Assembly: GCA_003344405.1 (NCBI GenBank)
Contig: NOWV01000212.1
Coordinates: 59,754 to 123,753, forward strand
Source: Trichoplax sp. H2
Lineage: Eukaryota; Placozoa; Uniplacotomia; Trichoplacea
DNA length: 64,000 nt
Direction of reading: 5' to 3'
Part shown: positions 36,242 to 48,163 of the stretch, piece after piece
How positions within the stretch are numbered: the first letter of the stretch is position 1
Layout: each line of letters begins with the position of its first letter
Program-made: the position numbers and the translations under genes
The notes under the pieces: generated by a model
Database searches by the model: none
The model's input: only the letters and a program-made list of their open reading frames with translations
Told to the model about the DNA's origin: nothing

Positions 36242-38695
36242 CAAGCAACAGCATTTTGACATTGCTGCCAGTCAAAAAATACTTTAATATGTTTTCGATC
36301 CTGATCACATACTGGAAATCGATGGCAGAAGAACTGGGCTGCCGTATCCATACATCTTTGGGTGATACCATTGGATTGGGATATTATACTCAAGAACTCT
36401 TCTGCATTATCAAGTAGTTCTGGCATCTTCTTAGCCAATGCAACGGGAAAAAGGAATCCATCTGGATATGGACTGCAATAATGATGCTGGATATTGGTTC
36501 GATTATAAGCAGTACAATAATCAACTACCACGTATCTGTGACGTGTTGATTGGCAGTCAGCGATTAGATCAGCAAAAGGCAGATTAATTTCATTAGAACA
36601 TTGAATCAATTCATGGCATTGATCTCGTAAATCGAACGTTATGTAATGGGATAAATCATGAGAGCATTTTGGAAACGAAAATCGACACCAAATTTTACGA
36701 ATGATAGAGAAACATCGACCTAAAGTTGGTTTTTGATAATTTAATGTTCGTATGAAGTCATACACATAATGTTTTTTTTGGTATAAAGAAAGTAATACAT
36801 TAGGAACATAATAATGTAGTGAGCAAAATTGTTGTATATTATTATCCGGTTTGCTACATCCTTCTGTTTCGCCAATTACCCATTCTTGTGTTTTATTTTG
36901 AAATAGCTCGTTGTCTTTTTTAGCCTAAAAAAAAGAATTGTCAATTTTTATGCCTATATTTTGTCAATGATTAAGGTTATCTAGTTATATCATCATAGTC
37001 TATTCCAAGTATTGTTGTCTTGGATAGCGATCATTACTGTTGCATTTCATTACCACTTCTAGTTCATTTTAGAATGAATAAGCAAATAACAAGAATTCTA
37101 TTACGCCAACGGACGATTTTATTTTAAAGACATTAAGGAAAATAAGCTCGATTCGATATCAAGTATACCATAAATGGGATTAATCTTCAGTGTGAAGAGT
37201 TTTCAAATGCATGTGGAGATACATGAAGGAAATGATATTATTCTTTTCTAACATTAAATTTGGCAATATGTTTAAAAACGAGCTAGTAGTCAGAATATAT
37301 TTCATTTGCCGCTTAGATTCCTTTGCCAATAGGTAAATACATACTGTAATATCGCAGAATATTGGGTGCATGTATTAAAAATGCTAGTACCTGTAGTATC
37401 CGAAATATTTACAAATCCATGGATTTCCAGTTGGCTAAATCTAATCACCCTGGCCTTTTCGATTTTGATTCTTGACTAGATACTACCTCGATAACTACCG
37501 TATAAGGAATACTCAAATAAAACCTATGAACTATTAAACTTGAACCTTCATATTACAGTAACTAGATAGTTATTACTAGATAGATGATAGATCCCTTTAC
37601 ATAACCCTTATTTTACTGCAAAGTAGCCTATTGGATAACTATTGAGAATTGGATTGGTATAGTTCAAAATTGCCTAGACAAAATATAATCACGCTGTTCT
37701 ACAGACTAAGCGCAAATGCATTAACAGCAACTATTGTAAGCTGGTATTAGATTTAAAATCAATTTGTTTACAAATCGCAATAGCCATTTTATAAGAACGT
37801 TTTGTAATTTACATGTGATTAGCTAATTGAATCTCTATGAATTGGATTAATATAATTTAAAATCAAGAGAGATAAAATGGGATGTTGTCCTTTCAAGAGC
37901 AAATGCAATAACTGTTGTAAATTGGTATTTGGCACTTTCCACTAGTGATAAAGTAAGTCTGCACACGTCAACGCTTACGAAGAACGCATCTTACTGACTT
38001 ATAGAGACGAGATGAGCTATATCAACAAATAGTTCAGTTATAACGAACGAATACTGTAGTCTACGTAATAGTATTACATCAAAATCAATTTTTACGTAGA
38101 TCACAACTAGGCTTATTATAAAATAGTTTTGTAATTTACCACTAATGAGGTCATTGGAAATTAATTAAAAATTAAATATGATTAAGGACTAAAGAGAAAG
38201 AAAGAAATAAGATCTAACGTTCTATGGACTAAGCGCAAATAGGATAATTATTGTAAATTGGTTTTGGATTCAAAATCAATTTCATCGTGGATTACCATTA
38301 GCCTTTTCGATATTATGGATAAGGTACTTGATTTGATTTATCTAAACCATTAATAATAATAATTATCACTAATAACTAAATGTAAATAATGAACTGAAGA
38401 TACCCCTAACAAAATCGTTGAATACCGAAATTAAAAATTTTTTTTTAATTGTTATAGAGATTTTAAATACGAAAAGTCAACTAACGTGATTGTAAATGTG
38501 CAGACTTTCATTGATATTTTTCATTATATTAAAAGTTGCTTCTGCAAAGTCTCCATGGTAGTCGCCTTTCTTCAGCATAGAAGTAGAGCCAGCGACAAAT
38601 GGAGCCATGTTTAACCCTTGATAGCTGATCGAAGATGGTATCAATAAGGTCAAGTTGACGAAAGTGATGGTCATCAGTCGTACAAGGGACGTCAT
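36242..38695 (-). CDS. divergent tandem Frizzled-CRD protein (copy E), last exon not found
   Basis: Exon 1 38486-38695 encodes a signal segment (LMTITFVNLTLLIPSSIS) and ends phase 0 at donor GTTAGT. Exon 2 36242-36924 (683 bp, after a long T-tract and AG) carries both CRD modules and ends at TG|GTAAGTG, the family's split codon. Cys spacings are 10-36-8-6-15-5-14 and 12-40-8-5-15-5, so the scaffold is kept although the residues differ strongly from copies A and B. The Trp-TAA that appears to end the frame is the donor site, not a stop. I could not find a convincing third exon with a final Cys and hydrophobic tail between about 35.2 and 36.2 kb. It may lie further left, use a very divergent sequence, or be lost. 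Confidence 0.65.
37400..38345. repeat. diverged repeats inside intron of copy E
   Basis: Related segments share GACTAAGCGCAAAT (near 37706 and 38226) or CAAGAGCAAATGCAATAACT (near 37897), followed by TATTGTAA(G/A)(C/T)TGGT, a TCAAAATCAATTT block, and in two of them an ATTACCATTAGCC/TCGCAATAGCC block. Unit length is irregular, roughly 190-330 bp. Confidence 0.55.
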
Positions 38696-38799
38696 CTTAG
38701 GCAGTTATCCAATTTAAGGCAATGCTTTGTCGAAATATTTTCTTGAATGAAATATTTCAATCTTGACTCAGCTATTTATTTATTGCAGCGATTTAATGT

Positions 38800-40260
38800 A
38801 GCCCATCTTGCATCATTAGAGCTGTTGATTCTGTAAATAAATATGTACTGATGAATATTGGAATCCAATTAGAATATTTATTTAATCATTGAAGGGTAAA
38901 ATGTGTTTGTCATCTTTGATTGTATCTTAACATCATTGGCTTAATCTTTAGACGCTAATCAAAATGTCGTAATTATTTCTTATAATTAATTTAGCATCAG
39001 TCGAATTGTTGATTCTATGAATAACACTGTACTGATGACTGTTAAAGTCCAATTAGAATATTTATTTAGCCATCGAAAGGTGAAAATATTTTTACTCATT
39101 TTTGACTGAGTCTTCTAAACGTTGATATTCCAATCTTCATAACTTACGAAAATAGATAGACTCTGAAGATGCAGTAGCTATTTTCTGAAGTCAATGGTGT
39201 ATCAATTAAGTCATCGATTCTATGAATAACATTGCACTAATGACTTTTGAAATCCAGTTAGAGTATGAAATCGTTGAAGGGTAAAACGGTGTTTCTGATC
39301 ATCGACTTTATCTGATAACTTCAGCATTCTAATCTTCATACATTAATTATGAAGAATGAAAAAGCTATTTCCAACCCTTATCCCTTACTATCAGTATTGC
39401 AATCTCCACACATTTACTTAAATGTTGAAGCTATTTTCTCTAGTTAATCTAGGATTAATGATGTAATCGTTTATTATCTATAGTATTATTGTTTATTTTA
39501 TCATTGATCGCTAAAATAGTGTTTCTTAATATCAATATTCTAGTTTTCATACATAAATGTAAGCCAGACTGTCGTAGCGATTTCACTTACATCAATGTTG
39601 TATCAATCGAGCAATCAATTTTCTAAATAAGATTGATGAATGAATGTTAAATTTTTAAATCTAAATAAAATATTTATTGAATCATTCAAGGGTTAGATGT
39701 CTATCTCATATTTGATTCCATCAACTTCTTAATATTAATAATCCAATCTTCTGAAACTAACCAAAATGTAGCTGCTATTTCCTATAATCGGTCTTACATT
39801 CATGCTATTGATTCTATAAATAACACTATGCTGCTAAATTTACGTAGAATGTTTATTAAGTCATTGATGGGCAAAACTTTTTTTCTCATCTGGACTATAT
39901 CTTCATAACATCAATATTTCAATTTTCATACTAATCAAAGCGTAGTAATTACTTGTTGTAGTCAATCACATATCAATCGAGCTATTGATTCTATAAATAA
40001 CATTTTTGTTTATTGAATCGTGAATGGGTAAAGTGATGTTTATCATCTTGGACTCATCTCTTAACGTCAATATTCTAATTTTCACTCATATACGTAAGCC
40101 TGACTATCGCAGCAATTTCCTGTAAATCAATGCTGCGTCAATCCTGCTATTAACTCTATAAATGATATTATGTTAGTGACCGTTGGAATGTGGTTAGAGT
40201 ATTTATTTAATTATTGAAGAGTAAACAGTGATTTTCGTGTTTGTTTGTATACTGACAGTA
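38800..40260. repeat. satellite-like array, ~8 copies of ~180 bp
   Basis: The anchor GATTCTATGAATAACA or close variants occurs at about 38827, 39011, 39216, 39468, 39616, 39810, 39987 and 40151. Units share a CAATTAGAATATTTATTTA block, a GAAGGGTAAAA block, a TCATC..TGACT..ATCTT block and AATCTTCATA. Copies are 10-30% diverged or more and the period varies from about 150 to 250, so the array is old. It begins right upstream of the copy E start. Confidence 0.85.
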
Positions 40261-42049
40261 GATGATAGCAGTCAGAACTTTATATATAACTACAAATGTT
40301 GGATAATTTGGTGCTCTTGCTAATGTTAATCATGTTGATGATGCTGTTATCGACGTTTTGTTACAAGATTTCGGACTTTATTGCTCAATAGTGATTGATC
40401 TCGGTTGATGATGCTAGATAGCTACATGAATTTTGTTCGACAAGACTATCGAAGTCTGCTTCTTGAAATTCCAATCTTCCTTGATAATGGTTTCTATTCC
40501 ATTGCAGGAATAATCTGCTATAAACATGAGAGTTATTTTCGATTAATTTGTTGTCATAGTTTCATCTTGACAAATCATCGCCAATTTAATTCGTAATCGA
40601 TCAACAACTCCTTACCCTAGCAAAAGATGGTGAGTTAGCTTAATCAATCCCATTCTACTGTATTACAGTAATCACTTGCAAGAATTTGTATACAGGTGGA
40701 TAGATTGACGTTGACCATAGATGAATTAGAGCTGCTGATCAAAAAAGTAGGGAAATCGTAAATACTAATTTTGCTTTACTTGATGCTATTAGTAATTCCG
40801 TAGAGTAATAATTTAAAGACGTGATTAATGAAGTAATAAATACAGCCAGCGGTTTGAGGAAATATTCCAATCTACGATGATTGCTTAAATTATTTATACT
40901 TTACATATCGTCAATTATCCTAGAAGCCCAATGACTATCGATTCATTTTAAAGAAACATCAAAGATCCCATGTTACCTTTGGTATCAAGTATTTTGTATT
41001 GATAATAGCTTATAATAGTCTATAAGTAGCAAAAAAATGTTGCTATTGAGATAGTAAATGGAATTTTCTAACGGTATGCTTTCAAGAAGATATCATTTCC
41101 TCTACTAGCTACTCTAGCCTTTTTCATCATTTCTAAATTATTGTATACCATTTTGATCTTTTATTAATTATTTCATAATTATAGACTATAATTCATAGTG
41201 CATCGTAGGATGAATTCAAATCTTCCCTACTTTTGTCTAAACTTTGAAAAATAAACTTCCCTATCTTCAAATTAACATGGTAGAAGTAGTTGTAAAATTC
41301 CCTTATACGGTAAATAAACTGAAACAGCATGGCATCATAGGCTGGAATAAACAGCTACGGCAATATAGTTTTTTTTAATTTTCAACTTACTGGTTGATGA
41401 TAATTAGCGGTTGGGAATTATGTCAATATTATCATTATCATCTTGATCGTAAAATAGATTGGGTATCGCGCGAGCAATCATAGCTTTAGGTGCACCCTTC
41501 ATTATCATTTCTTTAATCACAGATTTAATTAAATGAAAGACTATTCCTTCAAATGTACCTCCAAAAATGACATATGAGCCGTTGGTATATTTAGTACAGT
41601 GTAAGGTTGATAGATCAAGAATCTTCAAGACTTTAGAAAATTAAGATTTATTGAGCAAAACCTCGTTTACAAAGATACAACATAATCGATCAGCCGAAGA
41701 CCTCTATCAACAAAGAACTATTTTATTGTACTACACTATTCGCTTATATACTGAAAATTTCCATGTTAACAATCTTAGCACCTCACTTACTACACTCTTC
41801 AGTATTAGCATCTCAAATACAGGATAGTTTACACCTTTCATGTGAAGCTCTAGTGAGAGCACTGTAACACTCCTCTTCAACAGGGTACATTTACTAAGCT
41901 AGCTATATTCAATACTTAAGCCTCTGATGGAATATCTATCGTACGTTGAACACGATAATTACAGTAGACATTACTAAATATGTTATCAGCTTAGAATACA
42001 ATATTACAGTGTTTTACATACAAGAAAAGGAAACTATTCATATGCGAAT
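40261..42049. other. intergenic with one uncertain open frame
   Basis: AT-rich. A plus-strand frame at 40405-40596 shows no domain. The minus-strand frame 41404-41628 is described separately. Nothing else recognised. Confidence 0.4.
41404..41628 (-). other. uncertain terminal exon or small ORF
   Basis: A 74-codon frame with balanced composition ends in an acidic tail (YDQDDNDNIDIIPNR) before TAA. An acceptor-like TTCTAAAG precedes it, so it could be the last exon of an unrecognised gene whose other exons lie to the right. No family recognised and no partner exon found. Confidence 0.25.
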
Positions 42050-42740
42050 ATATATAATGAAAAATATCAAGCACGATGGAAGTAAGCTTCTCTTAAACTA
42101 AAACAATTTGCGTTCATAAACGCAGTATAAGTAATTCCAATTGTATTTTTAAATGATAACTACAAATTCAATTTTATAAGTAAATCTGCTATATAATATC
42201 TATCGTGATGGGAAGTAAATTAATCTTCTATCAAGACAATATCCGTTCATAGAGGCAACATCAATGCCACAAGTTGTATCGGAATAATATTTAATGGATA
42301 AATTTTATAAGTGTAGATGCCGAATAATTTCTAGCATAATAGGAATTAAATTACTCTTCAGCAAAACCTACATGCATTCATAGCTGCAACATAAATAATA
42401 TGAGTTGTATCTAAATGGCATTCAATATTAAAATTAAACGAGTATGTTTGCTGAATAATATTGAACATGACAGAAAGAGTGTGACTGTTACATTAAAATT
42501 GCATGAAGTTTATAGTCGGAGCATATTTATCAATTTGAAACATGATGGAAAGTGAATTACTCTTCAACCAAAGAAATTTAACAAAAGTATTATACGTACA
42601 CAGATACAGTATAATCTACTGTAGCTGTATCTAAGTGATTGATGTTTAATGATTTAAATTGGACGAATACACAAACTGAATAATATTTAACACGATGGGA
42701 AATGAAAAACCAAAACGAAAAGTACTCAGCTCTTCATAGA
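42050..42740. repeat. tandem repeat, ~6 diverged copies of ~130 bp
   Basis: The anchor (C/G)ATGG(G)AA(G)T(A/G)A and variants recurs near 42076, 42209, 42340, 42469, 42545 and 42692. Each is followed by (A)CTCTTC(A/T)..AAAAC, GTTCATA(G/A)..GC and an ATAATATTTAA block. Confidence 0.7.
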
Positions 42741-43039
42741 CGTTGTTGAATCACTCTACTCTTGCAGGGTTTAAATGTTCACTTCTAAAATTGTACATTC
42801 ATTTTCTTCACTGGCACTCCCTATAGACTGAACACTGGAAGCTTCAAGCTTAGGAAATTTAAGCAATATTGCCTTTTAATCAAATCGTTTTGCGCGTGCT
42901 TTGGTAAGCTAATTAGAGAAAAGAGTGCTGATTAAGTAATGTTTTGATTGACATAATAAATTCTACTCGTTCAAGTGTTCGAGTAATAAACGATGCTGTT
43001 GAGATTAAAAATGGTGTTGATCTGATTGTATCACGTTAG

Positions 43040-43290
43040 AGATTTGTTCAACTTTAATAACTCTAATTTAGACTGTAAGTTCCTCTCCGATAAGAGTCCA
43101 CTAAATAACCAATGCTGTTAAGGTTAAAAGATGCGATGACCTAATTAAAGCATGTCATGTTAAAGACTTGTTCAACTTTAATAACATTGATTTCGGATAC
43201 AAGTTCTTCTCTAATTAATTTCAGATTAATACCTAACTTTGTCACGTAAGAGATTTACACGACTTTAATAACTCTAATTTCAAGTTATTC
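43040..43290. repeat. three short diverged repeats
   Basis: GTTCAACTTTAATAAC at 43046 and 43170 and ACGACTTTAATAACTCTAATTT near 43258 mark three partial copies (spacing ~124 and ~88), each followed by ATTT(A/C)..AAGTT(C/A)..TC. Confidence 0.55.
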
Positions 43291-44329
43291 AATTGCGAGC
43301 CTTAGGGATATGAAATTAATTTACTACAGATAGCTAATTTAACTAGACAAGACCCTAATTAAATACACCATTGTAATAGCATAGCAGGTTTCCATAGAGA
43401 ACTTAAATTGCAAATTCTTAATCGAAACAGAACAGTACACTGTTATTTTGGATTTTCAAAGCTATGAAAGATTATAATAATTGGGCAACGATGGCATCAG
43501 TTTTAGTTACTTATAGTCTATCACACAGATCTTTTGCTACAGCTTTGATTCTATGCAAAATTTTTTGTTTTGATACCCAGTTCGGATGTTAATATTTTTC
43601 TTCAAAAGGAATCAGAATTTCGAACCATTTCAATATGATCTATAAACCTGCATTTCTAATGCTACACAAACATAGCACTAGTATGGTAGATACGTAGAAG
43701 ATGATGGTATATCATTCTGCATTGAGAAATTTCAATGTTTGCAGTAATTCATTGCCTGCCAATGCGTTAAATAAATTGAATGTATTTTTACGCTCAAGCA
43801 AAAATGGCCTACTATTATCATTAAGCCAACCTTGTTTGCAACGTTTCAACTATAAAATAACCTGATGTTGTTCATTTTTGACATTAAAAAAAAATGCTTA
43901 TTTTAATATCTACTGATGAAAAACTTTATATTCTATTCTTTATTTATATATAGAGTAATTTTGCATTCAATACCACCTCTATAATTCATCACATTGAATA
44001 ATTCTGTGCGGTATGGAACCTTATTTTGTGGCTATTATTTATCCTGTTAAATCCTTATCATAGATTTCTGACAGAATCGCCTAACGGCGGATTACCTTGC
44101 TTATTGATTTTAAATGGCCCAATGAATGCAGTGGTTGTAACAAAACTGCCTCACAAAACATTCCATCAAATCTAGTCTAATTCTCGTATAATAATAGTCT
44201 CAAGCGGATAGACTTAACATAAAAGGTTTTACTATGACAGAGTTAAGAATAGTGGAGTGAGGCAGAATGGGCTAAGGTAAAATGAATAGTTCCCCATTCG
44301 ATAGACATCATCGAAAACAAATATCAATT

Positions 44330-44720
44330 GGATTGAAAGGCTGATGGATAGTATTTATCGACAGATCAGCAACAATTAACAGAATGCAAGCCGTAAAGCC
44401 ATCAATAATTGTAATTGAAGTTAAGCTTTTATTTTTTAAAACCTGACTTGAATAAACGGCCACACTATCATTTCAGGTTCTAAATCTAGGATTACGATTA
44501 AAATATTTTATAAAATGCTAACATTAAAGGAGGAATGGGTAAAAAATGATGGATTAATAATCAGTAGGAACTGAAGCTGTAAAAGCATCAACAACTGAAA
44601 TTCAGCTTTTCGATTTTACTTTAACGCATGACTCGGATAAAAGGCCACATCATCATTTTTCGAGATTATATATTTCCAATCACCAGTAAACTACTTCGAA
44701 TAGGTTACCATTAAAGGGAA
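44330..44720. repeat. two-copy repeat of ~190 bp
   Basis: Two segments share GCCGTAAAGCCATCAA / GCTGTAAAAGCATCAA, then AACTGAAATTCAGCTTTT-type sequence, (C)ATGACT..GA(T)AAA.GGCCACA and a CATTAAAGG(A/G) block. Confidence 0.6.
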
Positions 44721-45044
44721 TAGGCAAATAATAGACCGTCAGAGTAATTATTTTAATTCGTCGTCTGTAACAATAAACTTTTAATATGACGATTAGAATA
44801 AGAAGGTCTTTGGAAGCTGGTAAACTATCTAAAATTAGTCAAAGCCGAAAGGCCAAGTCTCGATTTAAGTTCTATTTGGAAAGTAATCCAGCATTTTCTA
44901 CGTTTACCTTTATTAGAACTACTTTATGATGGAGTAGACAGCAAAGAAATGAAAAAAAGAAGTAGGGGTGCACACACTAGTATCTAGTTCGAATTCTACC
45001 ATCATGATGATGTAAATTGAAATCAAGAGCAGTTCCAAGTTCAT

Positions 45045-46523
45045 CTACTTCCTGTCTTTGAGAGTAAGATAGATTCCTCCTTTATTTTTTAATACCCCAG
45101 CAGGAATATGCTGATACGTTGGATTGTCTGTTGATAGCTCAAATCGTTGTAATATTTTTGCTGCGATGGCCTTAAGTTCCTGCAAGGCAAAATTTTGTCC
45201 AATGCAATTTCTTGTGCCAACGGCAAATGGAAGATAACAGAATGGATCGCGACCTTGACTATTCTCTGGTGTAAATCGTGAAGGGTCAAAATCCCATGGA
45301 TTCTTCCACCATCTTGAATCATGATGATAATGATAAATGGGTAGCTCAAGGTCCATTCCTTTAGGAAATGTATAGCCGTTGACCGTCGTCTCCTCACCTA
45401 ATGTCCTCCCAATAAAGGGGACAGTAGTATGCAATCGTTGTGATTCTTTAACACATAATGTCGTGTAAGAGAGGGCGGATAAATCTTCCCATCGGATATC
45501 ATTCCTATCTTCAGTTACTTTTCGGATTTCTTCTTGACATTGTCGTTGACATTGAGGGTTACAAGCTAAGCTGAATAAAAGCCATGACAGCGATGTCGAT
45601 GTGGTATCATGGCCAGCAAAGAGGAAAGTAATCACCTCATGGACAATTTCATCGACAGACATGCCTGTACCATCGCTATCTTTTGCTTTTAACATAATAT
45701 CCAAGAAATCGTAATGCTTCTTATTCTCATCGTCTTCTTGACCATCTAATTCAGCTTTACGTCGCAGTATAATATCACGAGCAAACTGCCGACAATAAGC
45801 GACATTACGATGAAATTTTCTTCCATTTTGGCTTAACTTATATAGAAAACTACTATGATGGAATAGATTAAATATCCTCGATTCTCCTAGGTAAGTATTT
45901 TCTCGACAAGCAATTAAGAATTGATGACGAGATCCATGAGTTTGTGTATTTAATTCGGTAGAGCAAGTACAACGTATAATAGCATCAAAAGCACATAAAC
46001 TCATATCGTCTAGGATTTCAATAGGTTTGCCATCTTTGGCTTTATCCACCCATTTGTTGATTAAAATGTCGGCGCATTCATTAAAGACTTTCATATAAGA
46101 TTTTAAAACATCGAAATGGAATGCAGGTGTTAATAATCTTCGATTCCTTGACCATTGCGGCCCATTAGCTTGTAAGATTCCTGGGCCAACCCATTCCTCA
46201 AAGAAGCTATGGATAATTGTTTCTTTACTGATACTAGGCTTGAGAAATTGCTTAAGTAAGATAGGATTACTGATGCATAACTGGAAATTAGCTACGTTAT
46301 AAAACATGGGAAACATATCTTGATATTTTTCGCATAGTTTGGAATGAGCAGGGATAAACGTTTCCAATGTGCCAATATAAGTGCCAGTCAGCCAGTGTGC
46401 ATAAGGGCCGGGAACTTTGCCTAAAGCCTTCCATACGTTGGAAATACGTGAAAAGAAGCTATAGGCAGATTTAAGTAGGAAGGCAACTGCAATAGCTATA
46501 AGTACTAGGACCAATGTATTCAT
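45045..46523 (-). CDS. CYP4-like cytochrome P450 (A)
   Basis: Intronless frame of 492 codons, the usual length of a microsomal P450. An N-terminal membrane anchor (VLVLIAIAVAFLL) is followed by a proline-rich hinge (KVPGP, ~37-41). Visible P450 motifs are the C-helix WSRNR (Trp124/Arg128), the I-helix oxygen-binding AGHDTTS (303-309), ExxR (Glu360-Arg363), the RF element (416-417) and the heme loop FAVGTRNCIGQ with proximal Cys440. The C-helix context (LLTPAFHFDVL) is CYP4-clan style. The CYP4 I-helix Glu that can bind heme covalently is Ala here (FAGHDTT). The protein should be an ER-anchored monooxygenase, likely acting on fatty acids or other lipophilic compounds by family analogy. A close relative lies 15.7 kb to the right on the same strand. 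Confidence 0.93.
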   Translation of the reverse strand: MNTLVLVLIAIAVAFLLKSAYSFFSRISNVWKALGKVPGPYAHWLTGTYIGTLETFIPAHSKLCEKYQDMFPMFYNVANFQLCISNPILLKQFLKPSISKETIIHSFFEEWVGPGILQANGPQWSRNRRLLTPAFHFDVLKSYMKVFNECADILINKWVDKAKDGKPIEILDDMSLCAFDAIIRCTCSTELNTQTHGSRHQFLIACRENTYLGESRIFNLFHHSSFLYKLSQNGRKFHRNVAYCRQFARDIILRRKAELDGQEDDENKKHYDFLDIMLKAKDSDGTGMSVDEIVHEVITFLFAGHDTTSTSLSWLLFSLACNPQCQRQCQEEIRKVTEDRNDIRWEDLSALSYTTLCVKESQRLHTTVPFIGRTLGEETTVNGYTFPKGMDLELPIYHYHHDSRWWKNPWDFDPSRFTPENSQGRDPFCYLPFAVGTRNCIGQNFALQELKAIAAKILQRFELSTDNPTYQHIPAGVLKNKGGIYLTLKDRK

Positions 46524-48163
46524 GATAGTATCAATAAATTTGGGTAACAGTCGGTTAGTGCTGTTTCCTTTCCAATCAAATCACAAGCTGATCTCGTAAA
46601 TAGACGACAATCTTCCTCACCAATTAGTATCAAACTACCATAAAATCTTGGCTTTCTGGATCACCAACTACCAGCATCGATTATGGTGTTGATAGGACGA
46701 TTGCAGGGTACTTTCCATATGTCGCATGCTTAAATAAGCGATTATGGCGTAATTCTACTGTACAATTGCAGTCAATCGAATTGTCCATCTCTCAACTTGT
46801 CAGTTGCCTATTCTTTATTTGCCTAACCAAATAAAGGTTAAGGCAGACAAAGACATTTATTCACGCCCTCGGTAGGCCATTTAATTTATTGACCAGTAGG
46901 AGATTGCTCCCATCTAGAGGATGCACTTTTTCTCTGTCGTGTTAATGGAGGAAGTGGCTCTTCTTCTGTTATGTAAATTCCTATCCTTGATCAGTGTAAT
47001 TGGCTTCCATTTGTTATCATTGCCGAATACAATCATAAGGAAATATTGCATATCAGGAAGAAGGATGATACGCCTTAGTAGCTGGGAATGACGTTTAATG
47101 ATGGAAATGCTACTTTACTTTGTTCAAATGAAGGATAACACTAAGAGGAGCTTTGTGTCATGAATAACCTTATGAGAATCGATATCGACGTAATTCATGG
47201 GTGATTATGTAGTCATATACACAGTTAGGATTTGGGTGCAATGAGTTTCATAGTACTTTGATGGTTAATTAAATACGAGTTCAGTAGAAGTTTTGTGAAT
47301 ACATAATCAATAGCCGATTAATTTTTGTTTACAGATTAATTAGGTTATGCTCATTATTATGCTGATTCTTATTATTAGGTAATGCTTCCCGATCAAATCA
47401 CACATAAGTAGATTAATATATTAGATATGCGCTTATAATACAACATATTGGTTATGGTAAAATGAAATACTTATTCGCAATGGATCCGAGAAACCACTAA
47501 TACCCATATATGGAAGCTTATAATAGAGAATTAATTACAGGATAACCGTCAGCAAGACCAATTTAAATTAATGTATGCTTATAAATTGACATATTCAATA
47601 ATTAAGCCAGTTTGCATTAACAAACTAAAAGCATAGAATGGTAGATTGATGAACTGCGTCTTGCTGCAGCATCGCAAGCAGTTACAATAGAGTTGCAATT
47701 GAAATGCTATAAGCATATAGCAGAAATAAAGATACAAAAATCGGATTGAGCGTCATTTAACGAAAATTGCATTTCTTTATTCTTATGCTAAGAACCAGAA
47801 TAATTTTCAAAGTTAACTTTATTCTATTACTTAATGGGGTCAAAATATATCACAGAGTATCAATTTCTTAAAAGCATTATAACGAATATGGACTGTAGTT
47901 AACGGCTCGTATATATAGCAAAAAATTTATTTCCACCTTAATAGCAAATTGAACATTTTAATTAACTACGCTAATTATTCTTGTCAAATAATGAAAAATA
48001 GGCACAGCTACAGAATGACATTTACCTTCTCAATTGGAATCTGAGAAGATATCGTAATAAGTATTTCAACTACTGTATCCAATAAATGCCATCGATTAAT
48101 TTTCAATCGTATTTAAAGGTCCTTAACCAAACTTACAGCGGCATAAATATCAATCTTTTGCGA
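46524..48163. other. intergenic, nothing recognised
   Basis: Spacer between the P450 start codon and the 3' end of the APAF-like gene on the same strand. The first few hundred bases upstream of the P450 are less AT-rich and would hold its promoter, but no clear element was identified. Confidence 0.4.

Noticed and set aside
36217-36417. 66-codon plus-strand frame
   Set aside because: Antisense to the copy E CRD exon, where cysteine spacing identifies the minus strand as coding.
45089-45397. 102-codon minus-strand frame
   Set aside because: Another frame inside the P450 at 45045-46523.
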